Source: CAYGTK01 sp964352775
GTDB lineage: Bacteria > Bacteroidota > Bacteroidia > Chitinophagales > CAIOSU01
Length of the DNA stretch: 10,798 bases
NCBI GenBank assembly: GCA_964352775.1
Contig: CAYGTK010000147.1
Coordinates: 1 to 10,798, forward strand
Direction of reading: 5' to 3'
This document shows positions 1-7,082 of the stretch, in pieces (within the stretch, counting starts at the first letter, position 1; the number at the start of each line of letters is the position of its first letter). Under the pieces are notes generated by a model. The model was not told the origin of the DNA. It did not search any database and was given only the letters and a program-made list of their open reading frames with translations. The position numbers and the translations under genes were made by a program.

Positions 1-1
1 C

Positions 2-601
2 GGATCTACCCTGTACACCATCAGCAACGAAGCTTCAGGAAACAAAGTTATTGCTGATGCAAATAACACGGTGGCTTTCCGTAAACCAGTTGGCCAGCCT
101 TATCCTAAATTTTTTGGAGGTATTACCAATACTATCTCCTTCAAGGGATTAGAGGTAAGCTTCTTATTCGTATTCTCGGTGGGTAATCAACTATACGATG
201 ACGCAGGGAAGCGTCTATATGGCAACATGGCCTTTGGTTGGAACCAAGAGGAACGTGTGCTGGACAGATGGCAGGAAGAAGGGGATATAACCGATGTACC
301 TAGATTGTCGCTCACTCGAAATCAAGACTTGAATACCACACGACATCTTTATGATGCATCGTACTTAAGGCTTCGAAATCTGACCATATCCTATAACCTA
401 CCCGATAAGGTGATAAAGAAAATGAAACTGCGCTATGCCAAGGTGTACATCTCAGGACAGAACCTATTCGTGATCACCCAGTTCCCAGGCTGGGACCCAG
501 AGGTGAATAGAGACGGGTCGGGAGCAATAACGCAAAATGTGACCTATTTGGCTCCGCCACAAGCGCGTACTTATATGGCAGGATTTAGTGTAGGATTTTA
601 A
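2..601 (+). CDS. SusC-family TonB-dependent outer-membrane transporter, C-terminal part (5' truncated by window)
   Basis: This frame is open from the first bases of the window and codes for the last 199 residues of a protein whose start lies upstream. Family members are about 1000 residues, so roughly a fifth is present. The fragment has the features of the SusC/RagA beta-barrel end: a GQPYPKFFGG stretch followed by a strand that recurs in the family, alternating aromatic/polar barrel strands, the segment YDASYLRLRNLTISYNLP, then VYISGQNLF, and a final strand ending in phenylalanine (AGFSVGF), as is typical of outer-membrane proteins recognised by the Bam machinery. Known role of the family: TonB-driven import of oligosaccharides through a barrel capped by a SusD lipoprotein. 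The susD-type gene begins 10 nt after the stop codon, so the two are clearly one operon. The GTG at 71 is internal and not a real start. The substrate is probably an alpha-glucan, judging only from the GH13 gene downstream. Confidence 0.95.
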   Translation, partial: GSTLYTISNEASGNKVIADANNTVAFRKPVGQPYPKFFGGITNTISFKGLEVSFLFVFSVGNQLYDDAGKRLYGNMAFGWNQEERVLDRWQEEGDITDVPRLSLTRNQDLNTTRHLYDASYLRLRNLTISYNLPDKVIKKMKLRYAKVYISGQNLFVITQFPGWDPEVNRDGSGAITQNVTYLAPPQARTYMAGFSVGF

Positions 602-611
602 GCGAACGAAC

Positions 612-1994
612 ATGCAACGATATACGATATACATACTTATAGTAAGCGCGATGTTAGCTACTTCGTGTAAAGACTTCTTGGAAATAGAACCTGAATTCAA
701 ATTCCGTGAAGAACTTGCGGTTGGTAGCTTAGATGGTTTGGAAAAAACCACCACAGGGGCGTTCAACCAAATACAAAGCGGTAATTTATATGGCGGTGGA
801 TTCATCAGTTATACCGAAATACTGGTAGATAATATCAGTACTGACCCACTTTCTGATTTCTCGCTTAACCAATTGCGCCTGCGGAATATGAGTCCGCTAA
901 ACAGTCAAGCCAGTAACTACTGGAATGAAGCTTACCGCGCCATTCATATAGCTAATACGGTTTTAGAGAACCTTCCCAATTTTGAAGAGGAAGACCCCAT
1001 GCTAGTTAGCCAGTTACGTGGGGAGTGCCTATTCATTAGAGGAACTATGCATTTTGAATTAGTACGTCTTTTTGCTCAAACGTATGGCTTCAGCAATGCC
1101 GCCAATCATTTGGGTATCCCGATCAGATTAACACCTGGTAGCGCCGTAGAAGGGCAAGAAACAGCGCGTAGCACAGTTGCTGAGGTGTATGATAGAGTGG
1201 TTGAAGACCTATCAGAAGCAAAACTATTGCTTCCTACTTCTAGAAGTGCACGTGCAAACCAATATGCAGCATCTGCCTTTTTAATGCGCGCTGAATTTGA
1301 GCGCCAGAATTATCAAGCAGCTAGAGATGAGGCTGACCTTATCATAACTAGTAATGTATTTAGAATTGATTCCCCTTTGTTAGATATGTACCGCTTAGGT
1401 GGAGATGATATTTCGCCCGAAGTCATTTTCCAAATGGTGAATATTCAAGAAGACAATAGCAATGGCGACATAGTAGGCAAGTTCCGTTTTACGCTACTGC
1501 AAACACCTATCTATCGTATGAGCCCTACATTTATCGACTTGATACAAACCGATTCACTACAAGGCAGCATTAGAAGTGATGAATTGTATACACGGAACAA
1601 TGGTAACTATTACACTAAGAAATACAGCAATATCAACCAGAACATAGCCATCATACGATTACCAGAAGTATTGCTTACTCGTGCGGAGTGTAATGCCCGC
1701 TTGGGCGCAGCCGATGCAGTGGTTAGGGATGATATAAATATAGTTAAGCAACGTGCCGGTATTGCATTAGATAATTCTTCCTCTGGCTTAGAGGCATTAC
1801 TAAATTCCATAGTTTATGAGCGTACTATAGAGCTGGCACATGAGGGTGACCGCTTTCACGATGTTAAGCGTAGAAAGTTGACGATAGAAACGAACATAGG
1901 TAACTTTAGTTGGGATGACCCTCGATTGGTGTTCCCTATACCGCAACAAGAAGTTGATAATAATCCTGCTATGGTTCAAAACTCGGGCTACTAA
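612..1994 (+). CDS. SusD/RagB-family nutrient-binding outer-membrane lipoprotein
   Basis: The product is a 460-residue surface lipoprotein that would sit as a lid on the SusC barrel encoded just upstream and bind glycan before import. The start at 612 gives a short hydrophobic signal (residues 4-17) and a lipobox LATSC with the lipidated cysteine at residue 19. It is followed by KDFLEIEPE, the usual beginning of mature SusD proteins. TPR-like helical segments follow, including a YWNEAYRAIHIAN segment and an LRGECLFIRG segment. The C-terminal SusD signature is YERTIELAHEGDRFHDVKR (about residues 397-415), and the protein ends with the family's typical FPIPQQEVDNNP motif. The length is slightly below the usual 500 or so. 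The stop codon TAA shares its last A with the ATG of the next gene (TAATG), which implies translational coupling to the GH13 enzyme. Ligand specificity cannot be read from the sequence. Confidence 0.95.
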   Translation: MQRYTIYILIVSAMLATSCKDFLEIEPEFKFREELAVGSLDGLEKTTTGAFNQIQSGNLYGGGFISYTEILVDNISTDPLSDFSLNQLRLRNMSPLNSQASNYWNEAYRAIHIANTVLENLPNFEEEDPMLVSQLRGECLFIRGTMHFELVRLFAQTYGFSNAANHLGIPIRLTPGSAVEGQETARSTVAEVYDRVVEDLSEAKLLLPTSRSARANQYAASAFLMRAEFERQNYQAARDEADLIITSNVFRIDSPLLDMYRLGGDDISPEVIFQMVNIQEDNSNGDIVGKFRFTLLQTPIYRMSPTFIDLIQTDSLQGSIRSDELYTRNNGNYYTKKYSNINQNIAIIRLPEVLLTRAECNARLGAADAVVRDDINIVKQRAGIALDNSSSGLEALLNSIVYERTIELAHEGDRFHDVKRRKLTIETNIGNFSWDDPRLVFPIPQQEVDNNPAMVQNSGY

Positions 1995-3877
1995 TGCGAA
2001 ATAGTATTTGGTTATCGGCCCTATTCCTCATCGTTTTTTTTGGGTGTGAGGACAAACCTGTTTACATCTCTCCAAATGCTGCTCCAATTACTTTATACCA
2101 AGTAGTACCTCCCAATTGGTGGGCAGGTATGAACCGTGAAGATTTGGAGATATTGATAAAAGGGGAAGACTTTACAGACACCTATATTACAAGCAGCAAT
2201 CCTGCCTTTCTTATCGACTCTGTGAGCTATTTCACCAACTCACAGTACATTGCGCTGCATTGCAGAGTTACTATGGTACAAGCTGATACCGTACAATTAT
2301 ACTTCACTAAAAATGACACATCGAAGGTATACAACTACCCTATTCTACCTCGTGTAAATGATACTAATAGAATAGTAGGCTTAACACCAAGCGATCTTAT
2401 CTACCTCATTATGCCCGACCGCTTCGCTAATGGCGATACCGCAAATGATATAGTAGCAGGCATGAACGAAGCTACCCTACAGCGCGATAGCATGTTCTAC
2501 CGCCACGGCGGTGATCTGAAAGGAATATTAGATAAGTTAGATTATTTAGAAGAAGTTGGTGCTACTGCCCTATGGCTGAATCCAGCCATTGAGAACGATG
2601 AACCGCTAGAAAGCTATCACGGCTATGCAGCTACCGATAAGTACAAGATAGATGCCCGATTAGGCACCAACGAGCAATTCATACGCTTAGGTGACGAACT
2701 GCAAAAGCGTGATATGAAATTGGTGATGGATGTTGTACATAACCATGTGGGCGACAAACATTGGATAATAGAAGATTTGCCTTGCGACGACTGGGTACAT
2801 CAACAAGATACTTTTCAGCGCACCAGCTACCGCGCCCCTACCCTATTTGACCCCTACGCCAGTAAGCGGGATAAAGACATTATGCTGAACGGTTGGTTCG
2901 ACCACCACATGCCCGACTTGAACCAACAAGACCCGCATGTGGCCAATTGGTTGTTACAAAACGATATTTGGTGGATAGAAACTGCTGGAGTAGATGCTCT
3001 TCGCATGGATACTTACGCTTACAGCGACCCAGATTTTCTAGAATGGTGGGCTAGCTACATCCGTTACGAATATCCCAACATCCATATTTTTGGAGAGACT
3101 TGGGTACATGGAGCAGCTACGCAAGCCTACTTCAACGGCGGGACAATCATGAACAAAAAGTTCGCCTCTTCGGTACATGGCTTAACTGATTTTCAGTTGT
3201 ATTACGCCATCAACGAAGCCCTGCAAAAGGATTTTGGTTGGACAGAAGGAGCGTCGCGTATATACTACACGTTGGCCAAAGATTATATGAAGCGCGACCC
3301 TGAAAGCAATGTCACCTTCTTGGACAATCATGACCTAAGCCGCTTTTACAGCATGGCTGGGGAAGACATCCGAAAATGGAAACAAGGCATCGCCTTTTTA
3401 ATGACCACCCGCGGTATCCCAAGCATTTACTACGGTACAGAGATATTGATGAAGAACTTCAGCGACCCAGACGGCAAAGTCCGTGAGGATTTCCCAGGCG
3501 GTTGGCCTAGCGATACAACTACAAAATTCAATGCTTCAGGCAGAACTGAATTGGAACAAGAGGCATTTGATTTTTTGACCACATTAACCAAGTATCGTAA
3601 AGAGAATGCTGCGTTTTTCAACGAAGCAAAACTGATGCAGTTTGTTCCTGAAAATGGCGTGTATACCTACTTTCGCTATGCCGATGATATGAGTTTGATG
3701 ATAGTATTGAACTTTAGCGATAAAGAGCAAAGCATCAACGCTAACCGTTTTTCTGAGCGCATTGGCGGTGCGGGTTACTCCTCTGCTGCAGACATGTATA
3801 CGGGTCATGCCGTAAAGCTTGGTGGCACTATGGTTTTAAAACCTTGGGAGGTTTTGGTTTTGGAGTTGGGGGAATAA
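1994..3877 (+). CDS. GH13 alpha-glucan hydrolase lipoprotein (neopullulanase/cyclomaltodextrinase type)
   Basis: The product is 627 residues. The N-terminus has a hydrophobic stretch and a lipobox ending in Cys18 (FFGCEDKP), so it is a lipoprotein; the acidic residues right after the cysteine resemble surface-export signals of Bacteroidota. Residues about 30-120 (VVPPNWWAGMNREDLEILI) match the N-terminal Ig-like domain of cyclomaltodextrinases and SusA-like neopullulanases. The catalytic barrel has all GH13 regions: region I DVVHNH (246-251), region V MPDLN (306-310), region II GVDALRMD with Arg337 and nucleophile Asp339, region III FGETW with acid/base Glu368, and region IV LDNHD with His446 and Asp447. 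A C-terminal beta domain ends in LKPWEVLVLEL. The MPDLN form and the N-domain point to the neopullulanase-like GH13 subfamilies rather than SusG-type amylases. It would cut starch, pullulan or cyclodextrins into oligosaccharides for the SusC/SusD pair. The ATG overlaps the susD stop by one base. The active site looks intact; the exact substrate is inferred. Confidence 0.93.
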   Translation: MRNSIWLSALFLIVFFGCEDKPVYISPNAAPITLYQVVPPNWWAGMNREDLEILIKGEDFTDTYITSSNPAFLIDSVSYFTNSQYIALHCRVTMVQADTVQLYFTKNDTSKVYNYPILPRVNDTNRIVGLTPSDLIYLIMPDRFANGDTANDIVAGMNEATLQRDSMFYRHGGDLKGILDKLDYLEEVGATALWLNPAIENDEPLESYHGYAATDKYKIDARLGTNEQFIRLGDELQKRDMKLVMDVVHNHVGDKHWIIEDLPCDDWVHQQDTFQRTSYRAPTLFDPYASKRDKDIMLNGWFDHHMPDLNQQDPHVANWLLQNDIWWIETAGVDALRMDTYAYSDPDFLEWWASYIRYEYPNIHIFGETWVHGAATQAYFNGGTIMNKKFASSVHGLTDFQLYYAINEALQKDFGWTEGASRIYYTLAKDYMKRDPESNVTFLDNHDLSRFYSMAGEDIRKWKQGIAFLMTTRGIPSIYYGTEILMKNFSDPDGKVREDFPGGWPSDTTTKFNASGRTELEQEAFDFLTTLTKYRKENAAFFNEAKLMQFVPENGVYTYFRYADDMSLMIVLNFSDKEQSINANRFSERIGGAGYSSAADMYTGHAVKLGGTMVLKPWEVLVLELGE

Positions 3878-3939
3878 TCTATAGACCTATCCACACCATC
3901 TGAACCAAAACAGCAGTTCTTCAATTACCTGTATATACT

Positions 3940-3947
3940 TATATTCG
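3940..3947 (+). promoter_or_regulatory. possible -7 element of a Bacteroidota promoter for the pirin gene
   Basis: TATATTCG differs by one base from the Bacteroidota -7 consensus TAnnTTTG and lies 14 nt before the pirin ATG, inside the 84-nt gap after the GH13 gene. No convincing TTTG box is found about 19 nt upstream; the best is a TTC. The gap contains no hairpin followed by a T-run, so read-through from the sus operon is equally possible. Confidence 0.3.
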
Positions 3948-3961
3948 TAAAAATAGCTGAT

Positions 3962-4834
3962 ATGAAGCGTCGTAAATTCTTTCGTAATTCGGTTTTGGGT
4001 GGTGCAGCTGCGGTTGTAGGTGGTTCTTTATTAGCTGGGCAAGATGCCAATGCAGCTACTCCAGAAAAGAAGCTGCCTGAAATGCCGCCTAAAAATTTCA
4101 AACCTGATGACACAGGCTTGCAAAAGATAATTCACCGAGCAGATACGCGTGGTGGCGCAGAGTATGGTTGGCTAAAGGCTAACTTTAGTTTCAGCTTCGG
4201 CGGTTGGCAGAACAAAGAGCGTCAAGGTTTCGGTGCTTTGCGAGTCATGAACGACGATTTCATTCAACCCAGCGGTGGTTTCCCCATGCATCCGCACGAT
4301 AATTTTGAGATAGTTACCGTTCCTTTAAGTGGAGTAATTGAACATAAAGATAGCCTTGGTAATGGCGGTCAGATCTCTGCTAATGAAGTGCAGATAATGA
4401 GCGCAGGTTCAGGTATCCGTCATTCGGAATACAATGCTTCGGACAAGGATTTATTGAACGTAATACAAGTTTGGGTTCAGCCAAAAAAACAAAACATAAC
4501 GCCCCGCTACGAACAACGAAAATTCAAACCCGAAGACCGTCGAAACCAATTTAAAACTGTTGTATCACCTGAAGATAACGATGGTGCTGTATGGATCAAT
4601 CAGGACGCTTGGTTCACCCTTGGCAACTTCTCTAGTGGTAGAAAAGAAAAGTACAGTATCAAGCGCAGCCTGAATGGGGTATACATGTTCGTAATAGGTG
4701 GCAAAATACGTGTTGCAGGAGAAATACTAGATAAACGTGACGCCATCGGCATTTACAATACCAATTGGTTTGAGATAGAGATGCTGGAAGATGCGGAGTT
4801 GTTGTTGCTGGATGTGCCTATTTCTAAGGGGTAA
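3962..4834 (+). CDS. pirin-family cupin protein with a twin-arginine-type signal peptide
   Basis: The product is a 290-residue bicupin. Residues 1-32 look like a Tat export signal: basic region MKRRKFFRNS with the adjacent arginines and a following Phe, a mildly hydrophobic glycine/alanine core (11-26), and an ANA-A cleavage site near residue 31. The pirin N-terminal cupin follows, with FGALRVMNDDFIQPSGGFPMHPHDNFEIVT and the full metal-ligand set His110, His112, His154 and Glu156 (the last two in GIRHSEYN). The C-terminal cupin is less conserved, as usual. Family knowledge: pirins bind Fe or another divalent metal; bacterial ones such as YhhW have quercetin dioxygenase activity, and others act as regulators inside the cell. 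Here the signal suggests periplasmic export of a folded metalloprotein, which is unusual for the family. The stop codon directly abuts the stop codon of rdgB on the other strand. The physiological substrate is unknown. Confidence 0.9.
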   Translation: MKRRKFFRNSVLGGAAAVVGGSLLAGQDANAATPEKKLPEMPPKNFKPDDTGLQKIIHRADTRGGAEYGWLKANFSFSFGGWQNKERQGFGALRVMNDDFIQPSGGFPMHPHDNFEIVTVPLSGVIEHKDSLGNGGQISANEVQIMSAGSGIRHSEYNASDKDLLNVIQVWVQPKKQNITPRYEQRKFKPEDRRNQFKTVVSPEDNDGAVWINQDAWFTLGNFSSGRKEKYSIKRSLNGVYMFVIGGKIRVAGEILDKRDAIGIYNTNWFEIEMLEDAELLLLDVPISKG

Positions 4835-5413
4835 TTAATCTAACCCACCCAAAAACTCCACCAACTTAGCTACAGCCCTTCCGCGATGTGAAATTCGGCT
4901 CTTCTCCCCCATTTGCATTTCGGCAAAGGTGGTTTTGTAGCCATCGGGGACAAAGATGGGGTCGTAGCCGAAGCCTTCTTTTCCACGTCTCTCGGTTATT
5001 ATTTTACCGTTTACAATGCCTTCGAAAGTATGGATGGTTCCATCCAAGATTAAAGCGATTACTGTTCTAAATCTAGCAGATCGGTCTTCTTCTCCCTCCA
5101 ACTTGCTAAGCAGTAGGTTCATATTGGCCTGATTATCCTTCTGCCCGCCAGCGTAACGTGCGGAGTATACCCCTGGCTCACCGTTCAAAGCAGCTACTTC
5201 CAAACCAGTATCTTCCGAAAAACAGTTCTTCTTATAGTTATCATATACATAACTAGCCTTTTCAATGGCGTTTTCCTCTAGCGTTTCGTGGGTTTCTGGT
5301 AGGTCGGTTGGGCAGTTAATGTCGGTAAGGCTTCCAACTTTGAATGTATTACCTAGTAGATGCGCTACCTCTTTTATTTTATTGGGATTACCTGTGGCAA
5401 ATATCAACTCCAT
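4835..5413 (-). CDS. rdgB: XTP/dITP diphosphatase (RdgB/HAM1 family)
   Basis: The enzyme hydrolyses dITP, ITP and XTP to the monophosphates plus pyrophosphate in the cytoplasm, keeping deaminated purines out of DNA and RNA. The product is 192 residues, close to the usual 195-200. Motifs in order: the nucleotide-binding start MELIFATGNPNKIKEV, with Thr8-Gly9-Asn10 and Lys13; SEDTGLEVAALNGEPGVYSA at 66-85, with the catalytic Asp68; GFGYDP at 147-152; and ISHRGRA at 174-180, with the base-contacting Ser-His-Arg. All key positions are present. I chose the ATG at 5413, not the one at 5446, because the protein family starts at this methionine and the extra residues would overlap the upstream gene. 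The upstream gene's stop codon ends only 2 nt before this ATG, so translation is coupled. At its 3' end the gene meets the pirin gene tail to tail with no bases between. Confidence 0.96.
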   Translation of the reverse strand: MELIFATGNPNKIKEVAHLLGNTFKVGSLTDINCPTDLPETHETLEENAIEKASYVYDNYKKNCFSEDTGLEVAALNGEPGVYSARYAGGQKDNQANMNLLLSKLEGEEDRSARFRTVIALILDGTIHTFEGIVNGKIITERRGKEGFGYDPIFVPDGYKTTFAEMQMGEKSRISHRGRAVAKLVEFLGGLD

Positions 5414-5415
5414 AA

Positions 5416-5874
5416 TTAAGCAAAAAAGCCTTTTAGGGCGGTCCACAGCATGCGTTTGGCATTAGTATCGGTCATTAACATACCGAGCGGTTGGCTATAT
5501 AGCATTTTCACATGGCCACTCTCCCCTTTTTGGTAAGGCGTAGCGTTCAGCTGTGTTAAATTATCGTTATCAGCGAATACTATCATGCGCTCCACACCCT
5601 TCAAATTACGGTAGCTATCTATCGGTTCCATATCAATAACTTGCCTGATATCGTAGCTTTTATCGTCCATATTAACGGCTAAAAGTATTTTCTGCAACAG
5701 CTCTTTCTCTTTCTGGCCTATCTGCCCTGCGCTATTTTGGCAAACTACTTGCAGCTTTTTAGCGTTATTGGGAGTAGATACTGATGTTTTTTGCTGTTGA
5801 TCTTCACCTAATAGCAACGATGTACCATTAAAAAGGTATTGTAAGGCGTTAATATCGTCAGTAAGTAATGTCAT
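5416..5874 (-). CDS. small protein of unknown function upstream of rdgB, possibly HolD-like
   Basis: The product is a 152-residue cytoplasmic protein with no signal peptide or membrane segment. I cannot assign it with confidence. Visible structure: an N-terminal segment MTLLTDDINALQYLF, a polar linker rich in Gln and Ser, then an alternating pattern that looks like an alpha/beta fold: a strand KLQVVC (40-45), helix KEKELLQKILLAVNM (55-69), a strand ERMIVFAD (95-102), then PYQ and the C-terminal block SQPLGMLMTDTNAKRMLWTALKGFF (127-151). A strand ending in 'F.d/G', a 'PL..ML.d...KR.LW..LK' tail and small size recall the psi subunit of DNA polymerase III (HolD, a uracil-DNA-glycosylase-like fold). 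This is a pattern-based guess. I chose the ATG at 5874 because a strong promoter lies at 5907-5937; the longer form starting at 6003 would begin upstream of that promoter and inside ilvE. It is transcribed with rdgB. Confidence 0.75.
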   Translation of the reverse strand: MTLLTDDINALQYLFNGTSLLLGEDQQQKTSVSTPNNAKKLQVVCQNSAGQIGQKEKELLQKILLAVNMDDKSYDIRQVIDMEPIDSYRNLKGVERMIVFADNDNLTQLNATPYQKGESGHVKMLYSQPLGMLMTDTNAKRMLWTALKGFFA

Positions 5875-5906
5875 TTCTATTTCGTAAATTACAAGAAGAG
5901 GTAGTT

Positions 5907-5937
5907 CAAATGTAGTATAAGAAAGCCTTAATCCAAA
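5907..5937 (-). promoter_or_regulatory. Bacteroidota-type promoter for the small protein gene and rdgB
   Basis: Read on the minus strand, TTTG (5937-5934) is followed by exactly 19 nt and then TACATTTG (5914-5907). This matches the Bacteroides consensus TTTG-N19-TAnnTTTG in every fixed base. The ATG at 5874 lies 32 nt beyond the -7 element, which leaves a short leader of about 25 nt. It supports the short start of the downstream gene. Confidence 0.8.
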
Positions 5938-5942
5938 AATCC

Positions 5943-5950
5943 TATATTTG
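5943..5950 (+). promoter_or_regulatory. -7 element of the ilvE promoter
   Basis: TATATTTG matches the Bacteroidota -7 consensus TAnnTTTG perfectly and is followed by CAGCGCC, a context often seen at such promoters. The ilvE ATG is 33 nt downstream. A TTG box is not found at the expected distance (17-23 nt upstream), so this may be a weaker or activator-assisted promoter. It lies just 5 bp beyond the TTTG box of the divergent promoter, so both initiation complexes would compete for the same DNA. Confidence 0.65.
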
Positions 5951-5983
5951 CAGCGCCGAATTTTTGACCATAAACTCTTACCT

Positions 5984-7066
5984 ATGGGATCGAACATATC
6001 CATTCAGAAGACCGAAGACTCACAGATAAACGCTGTAGATTTTACTAACCTACCTTTTGGTAGAGTATTTTCTGACCATATGTTCATCGCTGATTATAAC
6101 AATGGTAAGTGGGTTGACCCACGTATTGTGCCCTTCCAGAACTTGGAGATGCACCCTGCTATGTCGGCCATTCATTATGGACAATCTATATTCGAAGGAT
6201 TGAAGGCATATCGCTCTGATGACGATAGTGTAAGCATCTTTCGCCCAGATATGAATATTGCTCGACTGAACAGATCGGCTGCACGTATGGCCATGCCTGC
6301 ATTCCCTGAAGACCTATTTTTTGATGCTATTGACGAATTATTTCGTTTAGATCACGAATGGGCTCCGAAAACAGAAGGTGGGTCGTTGTACATCCGTCCG
6401 TTCATGTTTGCAACTGACGAATATATAGGTATTAAATCGGCAGATAACTATCGCTTTGTGATGTTTACCTGCCCCGTTTTATCATATTATTCAGCACCGG
6501 TTAAGGTTAAAATTGCAGATCATTATGTACGTGCCGTTCACGGTGGTACTGGTGATGCAAAATGTGCTGGTAACTACGCCGCAACGCTTTATCCTGCTGC
6601 ACAAGCGCGTGAAGAAGGCTTCGACCAAATATTATGGACAGATGCTTATGAATTTAAGTATGTGCAGGAGATAGGAACAATGAACGTGTTCTTCGTAATT
6701 GGCGACACTGTTGTTACTCCTAAATTAGCTGATACCATTTTGGCTGGTGTAACTCGCGATTCAGCTATCAAGCTATTGAAACGCCGAGGTTATAAAGTAG
6801 AAGAGCGTGATGTAAGCGTAGATGAGTTAATAGCTGCTCACAAAGCAGGAACTTTGAAAGAAGCATTCGGTGCTGGAACAGCAGCTACTATTTCACAGAT
6901 CATCCAATTAGGTTACAAAGACGAACGCTTTGATCTACCAGCAGTTGAAACTCGCAAAATATCTGGTTGGTTAGCAGAAACTTTACAAGGCATCAAATCT
7001 GGTGAGTTGGAAGATCCTGACAACTGGGTATATGCTGCTTGGGCTGCCGACAAAGTATCTGTATAG
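5984..7066 (+). CDS. ilvE: branched-chain-amino-acid aminotransferase (class IV PLP enzyme)
   Basis: The enzyme transfers the amino group between leucine, isoleucine or valine and 2-oxoglutarate, the last step of their synthesis and the first of their breakdown, in the cytoplasm. The product is 360 residues, the size of the larger BCAT subgroup that includes eukaryotic BCATs. Motifs in order: MSAIHYGQSIFEGLKAY; the Arg in FRPDMNIARLNRSA; SLYIRPFMFATD; GGTGDAKCAGNYAATLYP, with the PLP-binding lysine at residue 193; EIGTMNVFFV; and the C-terminal EAFGAGTAATISQI, which grips the cofactor phosphate. All expected residues are present. I chose the ATG at 5984: the in-frame TTG at 5948 forms part of the -7 promoter element itself, so it cannot be in the transcript. 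The gene is monocistronic, divergent from the rdgB unit, and ends 16 bp from the convergent glycosyltransferase gene. The gap holds no strong hairpin. Confidence 0.96.
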   Translation: MGSNISIQKTEDSQINAVDFTNLPFGRVFSDHMFIADYNNGKWVDPRIVPFQNLEMHPAMSAIHYGQSIFEGLKAYRSDDDSVSIFRPDMNIARLNRSAARMAMPAFPEDLFFDAIDELFRLDHEWAPKTEGGSLYIRPFMFATDEYIGIKSADNYRFVMFTCPVLSYYSAPVKVKIADHYVRAVHGGTGDAKCAGNYAATLYPAAQAREEGFDQILWTDAYEFKYVQEIGTMNVFFVIGDTVVTPKLADTILAGVTRDSAIKLLKRRGYKVEERDVSVDELIAAHKAGTLKEAFGAGTAATISQIIQLGYKDERFDLPAVETRKISGWLAETLQGIKSGELEDPDNWVYAAWAADKVSV

Positions 7067-7082
7067 TAAGTTCAGTATTTAC

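Noticed and set aside
464..805. Antisense open frame across the SusC-SusD junction
   Set aside because: It lies opposite two well-supported coding regions and its translation shows no domain or plausible start context.
4829..4846. GGGT/ACCC repeat at the pirin-rdgB junction as a terminator
   Set aside because: Four base pairs with a 10-nt loop, no extension and no T-run.
5875..6003. Longer N-terminus for the small protein upstream of rdgB, starting at 6003
   Set aside because: It would start inside ilvE and upstream of the perfect promoter at 5907-5937, and the extra 43 residues look like non-coding translation.
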